Positions 46,407 through 55,871 of a stretch of DNA of 64,000 bases are shown here, in pieces. Origin of the DNA: Shewanella aestuarii (GTDB lineage: Bacteria > Pseudomonadota > Gammaproteobacteria > Enterobacterales > Shewanellaceae). Below the pieces are notes generated by a model. The model was given only the letters and a program-made list of their open reading frames with translations. It did not search any database and had not been told where the DNA came from. The DNA is taken from the NCBI RefSeq assembly GCF_014647215.1, contig NZ_BMOT01000005.1, forward strand, positions 186,001 to 250,000, written 5' to 3'. How positions within the stretch are numbered: the stretch's first letter is position 1; every line of letters begins with the position of its first letter. The position numbers and the translations under genes were made by a program.

Positions 46407-47003
46407 ATGACATTTAAACACGCATTTTTTAACTTAGGTTTTTCGTTAGTATTAATGACTACGCCGGTATTTATCTCGTCTGCGATGAGTGCAGAAGTGA
46501 CGATAGGTGGTCATGTCGTGGCTTTAAAAGGCAACTTACCGCCAAATAACACCAAGGCCCCAGATTTTAAAGTTGTCGACGATAAATTTAATCCCGTACA
46601 CCTAAGCGACTTTAAAGGTAAAACTATTTTAATCAGCGCTGTACCCAGTTTAGATACGGGTGTTTGTGCACTGCAAACAAAACGTTTTAATACTGAGTTT
46701 GCTAATTTTAATGCCGATGTCGTGATGTTGACCATTAGTACCGATTTACCTTTTGCACAAAAGCGTTTTTGCCAAACAGAAAGTGTCGATAAAATTAAAG
46801 TGTTATCAGACTCTGTATGGCGCAATTTTGCTGAGCAATATGGCTTATTAATTGAAGATCGCGGCTTGTTAGCTCGTGCGATTCTTATCATAGATGCAAA
46901 TGGAAAGCTGCAGTACCAAGAGCTTGTGAAAGAGGTGAGTCAGCATCCTAACTATGATGCGGCGATCACCGCCTTAACAAAAATTGCTGCAGTAAAATCT
47001 TAA
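46407..47003 (+). CDS. tpx: Thiol peroxidase (Tpx) with signal peptide
   Basis: 198 residues. The peroxidatic cysteine is C87 in SLDTGVCALQ and the resolving one C122 in KRFCQTE, the spacing typical of atypical 2-Cys Tpx. The N-terminus is extended by a Sec-type signal (MTFKHAFFNLGFSLVLMTTP...SSAMSA, cleavage near 29), so the enzyme is expected in the periplasm, whereas the classic E. coli Tpx has no cleavable signal. It reduces lipid and other peroxides using thioredoxin-like donors. AGGA lies upstream of the ATG. Confidence 0.93.
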   Translation: MTFKHAFFNLGFSLVLMTTPVFISSAMSAEVTIGGHVVALKGNLPPNNTKAPDFKVVDDKFNPVHLSDFKGKTILISAVPSLDTGVCALQTKRFNTEFANFNADVVMLTISTDLPFAQKRFCQTESVDKIKVLSDSVWRNFAEQYGLLIEDRGLLARAILIIDANGKLQYQELVKEVSQHPNYDAAITALTKIAAVKS

Positions 47004-47049
47004 TCCGTTACACTGACGCTTATGGATTGAGATTGAATAGATAATAAAA

Positions 47050-48075
47050 ATGATGATTGATTTTAGAAGCGATACCGTTACTCAGCCAACGGTGGCAATG
47101 CGTCGCGCTATGGCTGATGCACCTGTTGGTGATGATGTTTATGGCGATGATCCTACCGTTAATCACTTGCAGGATATGGCTGCTGAAATGTTCGGTTTTG
47201 ATGGCGCATTGTTTGTTAGCTCTGGCACTCAAGCGAACTTATTAGCCTTAATGTCACATTGTGATCGGGGTGACGAGTATTTGTGTGGTCAACAGGCACA
47301 CAATTATAAGTTTGAAGGCGGTGGGGCCGCGGTGCTAGGGAGTATTCAACCTCAACCGCTTAATAATCAGCTCGATGGGAGTATTTTATTAACTGACATT
47401 GAAGCGGCCATTAAGCCTGACGATATACATTTTGCTCAGACGCGTTTACTCAGTCTTGAAAATACTATCGGGGGTAAAATTTTACCTCAGGCGTATTTGT
47501 CACAAGCCCAAGCTTTAGCGTTTAACCGCGGCTTAAAAATACATTTAGATGGTGCCCGTGTTGCAAATGCTGCAGTGGCTCAGAACATTGCCATTGCTGA
47601 CATTACTCAGTATTTTGATTCAGTTTCAATCTGCTTATCTAAAGGCTTATGTGCTCCAATAGGTTCTATTTTATTGGGAGACGAGCGATTAATTGCTAAG
47701 GCAACTCGGTGGCGAAAAATGTTAGGTGGCGGTATGCGCCAAGCTGGTATTATTGCCGCTGCTGCTAAATTGGCATTAACGGAGCAGGTAGACCGTTTAG
47801 CTGAAGATCATCATCACGCCACAATGCTCGCTGAGGCCTTATATCAATTTGACGAATTTGAGGTAGATGTAAACGCGGTACAAACCAATATGGTATTTGC
47901 GCGATTGGCTAGTCACATCGATCCTAATCGTTTATCGCAGGCATTACTGCACAAAGGCATTAAGGTTAGCCCTAGTCAGCAACTGCGTTTAGTGACTCAT
48001 GCAGATATTACCAGCCAAGACATTGCTACCTTGATTGCATCTTTAAAACAGGTGTTATCTATTTCACTTAGATGA
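47050..48075 (+). CDS. ltaE: Low-specificity L-threonine aldolase
   Basis: 341 residues with DFRSDTVTQPT at the N-terminus, SSGTQANLLAL near 58, HLDGARVANA near 165 and the PLP lysine at about 198 in SICLSKGLCAP. It cleaves threonine and allo-threonine to glycine and acetaldehyde. The second ATG (47053) is an equally possible start. It is downstream of tpx by 46 bp; no link in function is evident. Glycine produced could feed GcvA-controlled pathways but that is speculation. Confidence 0.94.
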   Translation: MMIDFRSDTVTQPTVAMRRAMADAPVGDDVYGDDPTVNHLQDMAAEMFGFDGALFVSSGTQANLLALMSHCDRGDEYLCGQQAHNYKFEGGGAAVLGSIQPQPLNNQLDGSILLTDIEAAIKPDDIHFAQTRLLSLENTIGGKILPQAYLSQAQALAFNRGLKIHLDGARVANAAVAQNIAIADITQYFDSVSICLSKGLCAPIGSILLGDERLIAKATRWRKMLGGGMRQAGIIAAAAKLALTEQVDRLAEDHHHATMLAEALYQFDEFEVDVNAVQTNMVFARLASHIDPNRLSQALLHKGIKVSPSQQLRLVTHADITSQDIATLIASLKQVLSISLR

Positions 48076-48106
48076 TTTTTACTTGTTATTTCAGATGATA
48101 AAAATG

Positions 48107-48137
48107 CCATTCAGAACATAAATTATGTTTTGAATGG
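48107..48137. terminator. Hairpin after ltaE
   Basis: CCATTCA-g-AACATAA pairs with TTATGTT-t-TGAATGG, a 15-bp stem with one mismatch; no clear T-tract, so termination is uncertain. Confidence 0.45.
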
Positions 48138-48288
48138 TATTAAATGGTGCAAGTAAAATTCTCAAATGGGGCAAGTTTTGATAATCAACCTATTAAGTGT
48201 TTGATTAATAATGTAACTAAAATTGGCTTAATCATTGCTACCTCTTTAGTGATAACAAAGTTTATTGTTAATAACTAAAGGGGTTTTT

Positions 48289-48657
48289 ATGAAATATCTT
48301 AGCCGTCATCTTATTTTACCCATACATTTAAATAACAGTCAGGCACTTTGCTGTGGACAGCTTTTGACTTGGATTAATGAACAAGCAACAATTTTTGCCA
48401 GTTGTCAGATGAAAAGTCAGTGTCATGTCGCCAAACTCATTTCTGAAATCAATTTTATGACTCCGGCATTAGCAGGCGATATACTCGAGTTTGGTTTTGA
48501 ATGTGTCAGTTTAGGCCAGAGTTCTGTGACAATTCGCTGTAAGGTACGCAACAAAGTCACTCAATCACCCATCGCAAGTATTGATAAAATGGTGTTTGTA
48601 AACATCAATGCTAATGGCTTACCTATCCCCCATGGTATGCGGGCAAACGCAGCCTAG
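48289..48657 (+). CDS. Hotdog-fold acyl-CoA thioesterase-like protein, catalytic Asp replaced
   Basis: 122 residues from the ATG at 48289 with AAAGGGG upstream. The fold is the acyl-CoA hydrolase type: a CGQLLTWINEQA helix region, SEINFMTPALAGDILEFG, and SVTIRCKVRNK. In the family the equivalent motif is GGQLLxWIDEAA, where the Asp is catalytic; here it is Asn (ATT AAT GAA) and the first Gly is Cys. The protein may be inactive or altered. Located between ltaE and the convergent DUF2461 gene. Confidence 0.82.
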   Translation: MKYLSRHLILPIHLNNSQALCCGQLLTWINEQATIFASCQMKSQCHVAKLISEINFMTPALAGDILEFGFECVSLGQSSVTIRCKVRNKVTQSPIASIDKMVFVNINANGLPIPHGMRANAA

Positions 48658-48710
48658 ATGCGAGAAACAATTCAAGGGAAGTCATGCGCATGACTGCCTT
48701 AGGCTTGCTT

Positions 48711-49382
48711 TTAGTAATCTAATTCAAGGGCAAAACACAAATAGGCCATCAGAGCCACGGTATGTTGTAATTCATTTTGACAATATTCTACAAAATCAGC
48801 CTGGCAAACCTGCGGCTGCGAAATGGGTTTAATAGCGATAAAATCTTTGCGTTTAAGTTCTTCAACTAAGGGATGATTTTTGTCAAAGCCTCTTGGTGGT
48901 CTAATGAGTTTATCGCCCTCCATGTTAAAACCGGCTTGAGTTAATTTTTGCATGGCTTTTTGATAGCCGTTAGGATTTTCATCAATACATTGTCTTATTG
49001 CGTTGAGACTTTTTGATTCTGGATGCCATATACCTGCAGCAATAAAACATTCATCGTTAGCCAGATGAATATAAAAGCCCGGTGCATGAACATCTTTCCC
49101 CTGAAAGTGCCTAAACTGGATGCCTACGTTAGTTTTGTAGGGCGTTTTGTTGTGACTAAATCGACTATCTCGTTGGGGGCGCATTAAACTGCCGCCGACT
49201 TTTTTTACCACGGCAGTAAATCGTGGCGAAAGGGCTAATACAGGTCCTTGCATTGCCTCAATAAACTGCAAAGCAGGACTGCGGACTTCAGCTTCATAAC
49301 GAGGTTGGTTTTGTTTAAACCACTCTCGGGTATTATTTTGAGATAGTTCTATTAAAAAACCAAAAGTTTGTGGACTGAACAT
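48711..49382 (-). CDS. DUF2461 family protein (TIGR02453-like)
   Basis: 223 residues. Family marks: NNTREWFKQNQPRYE near 15, RPQRDSRFSHNKTPYKTNVG near 69 (in part), and GFYIHLANDECFIAAGIWHP. No membrane segments or signal. The function is not established. It is convergent with the hotdog gene, with only 53 bp between stops. Confidence 0.88.
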   Translation of the reverse strand: MFSPQTFGFLIELSQNNTREWFKQNQPRYEAEVRSPALQFIEAMQGPVLALSPRFTAVVKKVGGSLMRPQRDSRFSHNKTPYKTNVGIQFRHFQGKDVHAPGFYIHLANDECFIAAGIWHPESKSLNAIRQCIDENPNGYQKAMQKLTQAGFNMEGDKLIRPPRGFDKNHPLVEELKRKDFIAIKPISQPQVCQADFVEYCQNELQHTVALMAYLCFALELDY

Positions 49383-49668
49383 TGATATAACCCTGTATTT
49401 AATTCTTTTAATATTAACTGGTTAGTAGTAGGGTGATGTTGATATTTTAATTAACCATATTCGCAAGTTACCTTAACGCAAAAATAGATTTTAAAAAAAT
49501 ATATTTTATTGAAAATGCAGTGTATATTGCGCCGAAATTAGCTAATACAAGCTATTATTAACTGTTGAACTATTGCTCAGGTATTTTGTTAATTTAGGCA
49601 TTAGCTTGTATGGTTTATATGATTATAAAAGGTAAGACTTTATTTCCTATTAACGTTAAGGACTGACC

Positions 49669-50100
49669 ATGACACAACAAACCCTCGATATAGTGGGCTG
49701 GAGAGAATGGGGCACGTTTCCTGAAATTGGCAATGAAAAAGTCAAAATTAAGGTGGATACAGGAGCAAAAACGTCCTGTTTACATGCTTTTAAAATAAAA
49801 CCGTTCCAAAAAGAAAAACAAAAGTGGGTGCGAGTATGGTTGCATCCAGAGCAAGATTCCGATCGTGAAGTTGTTTGCGAATTTCCCATTTTTGATCGCC
49901 GAAATGTCAGCGATTCAGGTGGACATGTCACGAAAAGGTATGTAATTAAAACCCCAATCATTATGGGTGGAAAGCAGTTCGATATCGAACTGACGTTAAC
50001 CAATAGAGATAACATGAAATTTCGAATGTTGTTAGGTCGTAGAGCACTGGAAGGGCGATTTTTAGTGGATTCAGCAGCATCTTATATAACTGGAGAGTAA
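49669..50100 (+). CDS. Retropepsin-like aspartic (RimB-like) protease / DUF Zn_protease family
   Basis: 143 residues with AAGGA upstream. The single-chain retropepsin motif [12 protein letters not shown] is near residue 28-39, and LGRRAL plus FLVDSAASY near the end form the second side; the Pfam family is the so-called ATP-dependent zinc protease, now seen as a retropepsin-like fold. In Pseudomonas a related protein (RimB) acts with RimK on ribosomal protein S6. It directly precedes rimK (1-bp gap), so the same role is likely. Confidence 0.86.
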   Translation: MTQQTLDIVGWREWGTFPEIGNEKVKIKVDTGAKTSCLHAFKIKPFQKEKQKWVRVWLHPEQDSDREVVCEFPIFDRRNVSDSGGHVTKRYVIKTPIIMGGKQFDIELTLTNRDNMKFRMLLGRRALEGRFLVDSAASYITGE

Positions 50101-50101
50101 A

Positions 50102-51007
50102 ATGCAGATTGCAATTATGTCACGGAATAAGAACCTTTATTCTACCAACCGTTTAAAAGAAGCCGCCGAAGCCCGTGGTCATTCAGTTAAAATCATCGAC
50201 CCATTAAAATGTTACATGAACATCAACATGAACGCGCCAAGCATTCATGCCCGTGGTGCTGAGTTACCAACGTTTGATGCCGTTATTCCACGTATCGGTG
50301 CTTCGGTGACCTTTTATGGTACAGCCGTATTGCGTCAATTTGAAATGATGGGTACTCATCCGTTAAATGAATCAGTGGCGATCACTCGTTCACGCGATAA
50401 ATTACGTTCACTGCAATTATTGTCACGTAAAAATATTGGCTTACCTGTAACTGGTTTTGCAAACAAGCCTGCAGATGTGCCTGACTTATTAGACATGGTT
50501 GGTGGTGCTCCTTGTGTCATCAAGTTACTTGAAGGTACTCAAGGTATTGGTGTTGTGTTAGCTGAAACCCGTAAAGCGGCAGAGTCAGTTATTGAAGCCT
50601 TCATGGGCTTAAAAGCCAACATCATGGTTCAAGAATACATCGCTGAAGCGGGCGGTGCAGATATTCGCTGTTTTGTGATTGGCGATAAAGTGATTGCAGC
50701 TATGAAACGCCAAGCACTTGCAGGTGAATTCCGTTCCAATCTTCACCGAGGTGGCACGGCTTCTGTTGTTAAGTTGACACCAGAAGAGCGTTCAACCGCT
50801 ATTCGTGCAGCTAAAACCATGGGCTTAAATGTTGCTGGTGTTGATATTCTTCGCTCAAAACACGGTCCATTAGTGATGGAAGTTAACTCATCACCCGGTC
50901 TTGAAGGTATTGAAAAAGCAACCGGCATAGATGTTGCGGATAAGATTATTCAATTTATTGAGAAAAACCTTAAAAAGAACAGCTCTAAGACGAAAGGTAA
51001 TGGTTAA
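50102..51007 (+). CDS. rimK: Ribosomal protein S6--L-glutamate ligase RimK
   Basis: 301 residues of the ATP-grasp family starting [18 protein letters not shown], with the grasp motifs [23 protein letters not shown] and [14 protein letters not shown]. RimK adds glutamates to the C-terminus of ribosomal protein S6. It is the second gene of a three-gene unit with the RimB-like protease and an AstE-like amidohydrolase; the start is ATG at 50102 just after the preceding stop. Confidence 0.95.
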   Translation: MQIAIMSRNKNLYSTNRLKEAAEARGHSVKIIDPLKCYMNINMNAPSIHARGAELPTFDAVIPRIGASVTFYGTAVLRQFEMMGTHPLNESVAITRSRDKLRSLQLLSRKNIGLPVTGFANKPADVPDLLDMVGGAPCVIKLLEGTQGIGVVLAETRKAAESVIEAFMGLKANIMVQEYIAEAGGADIRCFVIGDKVIAAMKRQALAGEFRSNLHRGGTASVVKLTPEERSTAIRAAKTMGLNVAGVDILRSKHGPLVMEVNSSPGLEGIEKATGIDVADKIIQFIEKNLKKNSSKTKGNG

Positions 51008-52020
51008 TGGCTAAAAAGCGCGAATCTTTCGCCATAGGTGAAGTGAGCGTTAAAGCTGGCACGCAACAAAGCGTTAAGCTTCCTGCTGCAAGACTTTATA
51101 ACGACACGCCGATGGAGCTTCATGTTGAAGTTTTCCATGGCACAAAAGCGGGCCCCACCTTGTTGGTGTGTGCTGCCATTCATGGCGATGAGCTAAATGG
51201 CATTGAAATTTGTCGACGTTTATTAAGTAAAATAAACGCAAAGTCTTTAGTTGGTACGCTATTAGTTGTGCCAATTATTAACGTATTTGGATTTATTCAG
51301 CAATCCCGTTATTTACCTGACCGTCGTGATTTAAATCGTTGTTTTCCTGGTTCTTCAAAAGGGGCTTTGGCAAGCCGTTTAGCCCATCTGGTTTCGCATC
51401 AGCTGGTTGACCGTGCAACTCATATTATCGATTTACATACCGGTGCGATTCATCGTGATAATTTGCCTCAAATCCGTTGTGATACCGATGATGAAGTGAT
51501 GTTTGGTATGGCAAATGCGTTTGGTGCGCCGGTTATCATGACATCGAAAAACGTCAGTGGTTCAATGCGCGGTTATGCCAACAGTAAAGGTATTCCGTGT
51601 ATTTTGTATGAAGCTGGTGAAGCATTACGTTTTAGTGAAATGTCGATAAAGTCTGGTCTCAATGGTGTGATGAATGTGATGCGCCATTTAGAAATGGTCA
51701 AAGGTCGTATTCGCATTAAAGGTAATAGTGTCAACGCTAGCCGAAGTTATTGGGTTCGCAGTGAAGCTGATGGTTTGATTAACATTAAACTTAAGCTAGG
51801 TGAAAGGGTTAATAAAGGCAATATCTTAGCCTATATTGTTAACCCACACGGTGGTGAAAGTATCGCATTACGCGCGCCAACAGACGGCATTATTATCGGT
51901 AATAGTAATATTCCTGTTACTAATGAAGGTGAGGCATTATTTCATATCGCTCAATTTGAGGGTGATGAAATTGAGATTGTTAACGACAGCTTAGACGACT
52001 TTATGGCTGAATACGCTTAA
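51007..52020 (+). CDS. Succinylglutamate desuccinylase/aspartoacylase (AstE/AspA) family protein
   Basis: 337 residues of a zinc carboxypeptidase-like deacylase: zinc motif AAIHGDELNGIE (His and Glu) near residue 55, DLHTG near 140, and a C-terminal beta domain. The start overlaps the rimK stop by one base (TAATG). Similar genes follow rimK in many gamma-proteobacteria. The physiological amide substrate is unknown, but a place in the S6 modification pathway is suggested by the coupling. Confidence 0.88.
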   Translation: MAKKRESFAIGEVSVKAGTQQSVKLPAARLYNDTPMELHVEVFHGTKAGPTLLVCAAIHGDELNGIEICRRLLSKINAKSLVGTLLVVPIINVFGFIQQSRYLPDRRDLNRCFPGSSKGALASRLAHLVSHQLVDRATHIIDLHTGAIHRDNLPQIRCDTDDEVMFGMANAFGAPVIMTSKNVSGSMRGYANSKGIPCILYEAGEALRFSEMSIKSGLNGVMNVMRHLEMVKGRIRIKGNSVNASRSYWVRSEADGLINIKLKLGERVNKGNILAYIVNPHGGESIALRAPTDGIIIGNSNIPVTNEGEALFHIAQFEGDEIEIVNDSLDDFMAEYA

Positions 52021-52035
52021 TTTTGTTTGTTAGCT

Positions 52036-52063
52036 AAAAATGCCGCTATTCAGCGGCATTTTT
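52036..52063 (+). terminator. Intrinsic terminator of the rimK operon
   Basis: AAAAATGCCGCT (52036-52047) pairs with AGCGGCATTTTT (52052-52063) over 4 nt, then T-rich. Confidence 0.92.
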
Positions 52064-52170
52064 GTTTCTATAATCCTTTAATGATTAGGCATCAATCCAT
52101 TTAGCTCAATCAACACCTTTAAAACTCAAACAAAATTCAACCAGCAAAGATTAATAGTCCCAACGAAGAG

Positions 52171-53961
52171 TTAAAAATCGGCGTCTTCGAATGCAACAAT
52201 ATGTTCACTACTGGTTTCAATTTGCTTGCGTAAACTGCGGGTCTGACTAACCCAATAACTCATATAAAATGTACCCGTTTTTAGTTTTGCTTGATAGAAA
52301 CTGGCTTCATCGGTGCCTTTATCAAGTGCCGCTAATGCGGTGGCTGCAATACGTGCCCACATCCAGGCTAATGCACTGATACCAAATAATTGCATATAAG
52401 CCATTGAAGCTGCGCCTACTAAATCAGGATTGCTGGCAGCGTGTTTGGCTATATAGCCTGTTGCGCGTTCAAGATCGCCAGCAGCATCCATGAGTCCGGC
52501 AATAAAAGGTTTCATATGTTCATTAGCTGAGTGCTGACCAATAAATTGCTTCACCATCTCAGACCATACTTGTAAGGTTGCGCCTTTATCGGCCAGTAAT
52601 TTACGGCCAACTAAATCCAGAGCTTGCACACCGTTCGTGCCTTCATAAATCATTGCAATGCGAATATCACGAACAAATTGCTCCATACCCCATTCATTAA
52701 TATAGCCATGACCGCCGTAAACTTGCTGGGCATCTACACAAGCTTTAAAACCTTGATCAGTCACAAATCCTTTCACGATAGGGGTAAATAAGGCCGCTAA
52801 TGCTGAAGCTTGTTTTGCCTTAACAGGATCCGCTTCACGTTCAGCCTGATCTAGCCACAGCGCTTGCTGCCCCATCAATGCTCGGGTGCCTTCATTAAAT
52901 GATTTTTGCGACAACAGCATACGGCGAACATCTCCGTGTACCAAAATTGAATCGGCGGCTTTATCGGCTTCTTTCACACCGCTAAGTGCACGACCTTGAA
53001 TACGATCTTTGGCATAAGCTAAAGCATTTTGATAGGCGATATCAGATACACCTAAACCTTGAATTCCCACACCTAGACGCGCCTGATTCATCATAGTGAA
53101 CATAGCGCGTAACCCTTGGTGCGGCGCGCCGACAAGTTCGCCAACGGCATTATCAAATAACATCACACAGGTAGAGTTGCCGTGAATCCCCATTTTATGC
53201 TCAAGACCTGTTGCTGCGAGTGTATTCGCAGCGCCTAGGCTGCCATCGGCATTGACTAAAAACTTAGGTACAGCAAATAATGAAATGCCTTTTACGCCTT
53301 CAGGGGCATCAGGTAATCTTGCAAGTACAAGGTGAATGATGTTATCAGCTAGGTCATGATCGCCAGATGAAATAAATATTTTTTCACCGCTAATCGCAAA
53401 TGTATCGTCACCTAAAGGCTTAGCTTTTGTCCGTAATAGGGCTAAATCGGTACCTGCATGCGACTCAGTTAAGTTCATGGTGCCAGTCCACTCGCCACTG
53501 ACCAGCTTAGCTAGATATTTTTGTTTTAGTTCATCACTGCCATGCTCGTGGATCGCTGAATAAGCGCCATGTGTTAGCCCTGGATACATAGCAAATGCCA
53601 TGTTAGTGGCTGTTTTCATTTCAGTGGCAAAGGTGCCAACGACTTCTGGTAAACCTTGTCCACCGTATTTCGGATCACAAGTGAGTGTCGCCCAGCCGTT
53701 TTCAACATACTGTTTATAAGCATCTTTAAAGCCATCTGGGGTAATAACTTTACCATCGACTAATTGACAGCCCTGATGGTCGCCGACGCTATTTAACGGC
53801 AGCATAATATCGGTCGTGAAATCGGCTACACCTTGCAAGATAGCATCGACGAGTTCAGGGTCAACTTCATCAAATCCGGCTAATTCTTGATACTGATAAA
53901 TGTTAAGTAGTTCAGAAAGAATGAATTGATAATCACGAATAGGAGCTTGATAAATAGGCAT
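52171..53961 (-). CDS. Acyl-CoA dehydrogenase (FadE/AcdA-like, with C-terminal extension)
   Basis: 596 residues with AAGGAA upstream. Acyl-CoA dehydrogenase N, middle and C domains are present: MNLTESHAGTDL near 158, the FAD-binding STCVMLFD, and the catalytic-base region IYEGTNGVQALDLVGRK near 425. The extra C-terminal domain (about 470-596) is found in enzymes that act on medium to long chains. It introduces the first double bond in fatty-acid beta-oxidation. No neighbour of the same pathway is seen, and the chain length preference is unknown. Confidence 0.9.
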   Translation of the reverse strand: MPIYQAPIRDYQFILSELLNIYQYQELAGFDEVDPELVDAILQGVADFTTDIMLPLNSVGDHQGCQLVDGKVITPDGFKDAYKQYVENGWATLTCDPKYGGQGLPEVVGTFATEMKTATNMAFAMYPGLTHGAYSAIHEHGSDELKQKYLAKLVSGEWTGTMNLTESHAGTDLALLRTKAKPLGDDTFAISGEKIFISSGDHDLADNIIHLVLARLPDAPEGVKGISLFAVPKFLVNADGSLGAANTLAATGLEHKMGIHGNSTCVMLFDNAVGELVGAPHQGLRAMFTMMNQARLGVGIQGLGVSDIAYQNALAYAKDRIQGRALSGVKEADKAADSILVHGDVRRMLLSQKSFNEGTRALMGQQALWLDQAEREADPVKAKQASALAALFTPIVKGFVTDQGFKACVDAQQVYGGHGYINEWGMEQFVRDIRIAMIYEGTNGVQALDLVGRKLLADKGATLQVWSEMVKQFIGQHSANEHMKPFIAGLMDAAGDLERATGYIAKHAASNPDLVGAASMAYMQLFGISALAWMWARIAATALAALDKGTDEASFYQAKLKTGTFYMSYWVSQTRSLRKQIETSSEHIVAFEDADF

Positions 53962-54170
53962 AAGAGTTCGTTCCTTGTTGTGCTTGTTATTTTAACAATT
54001 CATCGCGCAGTATTTTCATCTGTAGGGACGAGGAACACGATTCATTGAACATTATTGTTATCTTTTCTACATTAACGTAATTTGAGTAAAAACTCAGTAT
54101 TTTTTTAGACTAAAAATCAACTGTTAACTTGCTAATTCTAGGCATAAAGGCATCGCTGCTTGGCATCGTT

Positions 54171-55112
54171 TTATGGTTCGACTTCGGCGAATTTAATCAT
54201 CTTATGTTGTCGCCAAAAATTCATGCAATGCACTAAAACGGCGTGTGGGTTTTCTATTTGAGGGTAATGCCCTGTTTCAAGTAATGCGATTGTGTCTGCT
54301 TGTTCAATAAGTTGTTCGAATCGCATGAGTGTGTCTTGGCCTGACACAGGATCGCAAATACCATTAATTAACCTTAGTGGTTGTGGGTATTGCTGTAATG
54401 CATTTACCCAGCGCTGACGATTAATCTGACGTTCGCGAATATATTGAATGACTTTGTGAATAACATCGATCCCCTGATTATGCTGGATAAGCTGCCAATG
54501 AATCGCAAGATCAGCTACAGGTATTTTTTGATAACAAATGTGATTAAAGTTAGCGATAAATTTTTTAAATGAGAAAAGTTTGGCCACTAAAAATCCAACC
54601 GGACTGAGGAGTATTTTTTGGGTAAAAATAGGGCGGGTGGTCTCTGGAAATAAACCGCCATTAAGCAAAATGGTGCTTTTGATATTAAAAACGCCATTAT
54701 TGCCGAGTTGGCCGTGGCGAGCCAAAAGCTCTTGGGCAACCGTATCACCATAATCATGTGCCAGGATATGAAACTCTTTAATTCCCTGATGCTTCAATAC
54801 ATCTTCAATGATGTTGGCTTGTAAACTGAAAGAGTAATCAACATTGCTGGGTTTATCTGATAATCCATAACCGAGTAAATCTAAAGTGATCAAATGAAAA
54901 TGCTTAGCTAACGTGAGCCACATTGGTTTCCAGTCATAACAACTGGTTGGGAAACCATGAATTAATAATAAGCAAGGTTTGTTACTTTGTTTGTGGTTAA
55001 TGTAAATCTGACGAGTAATGCCATCATGATGATATTGATGAAAGAAACCACTTTGGTGCCATGGCGTTGGCCATGTTTGAGCGCAAGCATCATGTGAAGG
55101 GTGAATAAGCAT
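54171..55112 (-). CDS. Alpha/beta hydrolase with aspartate nucleophile (epoxide-hydrolase/dehalogenase-like)
   Basis: 313 residues with AAGGAAG upstream. The oxyanion motif HGFPTS is near 52-57. The nucleophile elbow reads AHDYGD, so the nucleophile is Asp120 rather than Ser, as in epoxide hydrolases and haloalkane dehalogenases. Catalytic His is probably in ETGHYPQIENP near 283. It has no signal peptide. The substrate cannot be told from sequence. Confidence 0.85.
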   Translation of the reverse strand: MLIHPSHDACAQTWPTPWHQSGFFHQYHHDGITRQIYINHKQSNKPCLLLIHGFPTSCYDWKPMWLTLAKHFHLITLDLLGYGLSDKPSNVDYSFSLQANIIEDVLKHQGIKEFHILAHDYGDTVAQELLARHGQLGNNGVFNIKSTILLNGGLFPETTRPIFTQKILLSPVGFLVAKLFSFKKFIANFNHICYQKIPVADLAIHWQLIQHNQGIDVIHKVIQYIRERQINRQRWVNALQQYPQPLRLINGICDPVSGQDTLMRFEQLIEQADTIALLETGHYPQIENPHAVLVHCMNFWRQHKMIKFAEVEP

Positions 55113-55361
55113 AGCTTCCTTTTTAGCTTCATTACTGTTTGGCCAAAGTCAAAATAGATTCTAGAACATTTAAACAACAATGATCACTTGTTCTTTTGGT
55201 TCTACTCGATAATAAAGCACTTCTGTCAGACCATGATGTTTTAGTTTACGAATAGTTTTGCGAGCAAGATCGCTTTTTACTGTTAAACATCCTATTTTTT
55301 TAATTTATCGTGCTAAATTAAGAATTATCAGTTTTAAAAATAAATCAATCTAGGGGTGTTT

Positions 55362-55871
55362 ATGCAGCATCGATTTCAAATTGCGATATCAGCAGGTCTT
55401 CTAGCCGCATTATGGGCCGGCGTTGCGGACGTATTTCAGTTAGTCACCTGGATTGGATTTCTAGGCTGTAGTACTTTTTTTGCCCAAACTGAAACGGGCT
55501 TTAAAGGCATGCTGATGGCAATGACCACTAATTTATCAGGGGTATTTTGGGGGTGGCTAATTATTGCTGGCAGTACTTTTTTTGGTTCATCGATGATGAG
55601 TTATGCGTTAACGGGTATTGTGACCTCTATTATGTGTTTGCAAGCTAGTCATAAACGTCTTGCCTTTATTCCCGGTGCCTTTATTGGGTGCTGTATTACT
55701 TTTGCGATGAATGCGAATATCGCAGCGATAGTACCTCCCTTAGCTATGGGTGCCGTGCTTGGCTATAGTATGAGCCTGTTGACCGAGCAGTTAATTGCGT
55801 TTACAGAGAATAAACAAAGCGTGAGGTCACAGGTGACCAGTGTTAGTGATAATGCAGCAAAAGAGTTATAG
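55362..55871 (+). CDS. DUF1097 membrane protein (YcdZ-like)
   Basis: 169 residues from the ATG at 55362, five bases from TAGGGG; GTG at 55356 overlaps this site. About five membrane helices with WIGFLGCSTFFAQTETGFKG (in part) and SFIPGAFIGCC-like FIPGAFIGCCITFA. E. coli YcdZ is of similar length. The function is unknown. Confidence 0.85.
   Translation: MQHRFQIAISAGLLAALWAGVADVFQLVTWIGFLGCSTFFAQTETGFKGMLMAMTTNLSGVFWGWLIIAGSTFFGSSMMSYALTGIVTSIMCLQASHKRLAFIPGAFIGCCITFAMNANIAAIVPPLAMGAVLGYSMSLLTEQLIAFTENKQSVRSQVTSVSDNAAKEL

Noticed and set aside
54080..54108. Hairpin GAGTAAAAACTC followed by T7 as terminator
   Set aside because: The 4-bp stem is too weak, and no plus-strand gene lies upstream of it; on the minus strand there is no T-tract.
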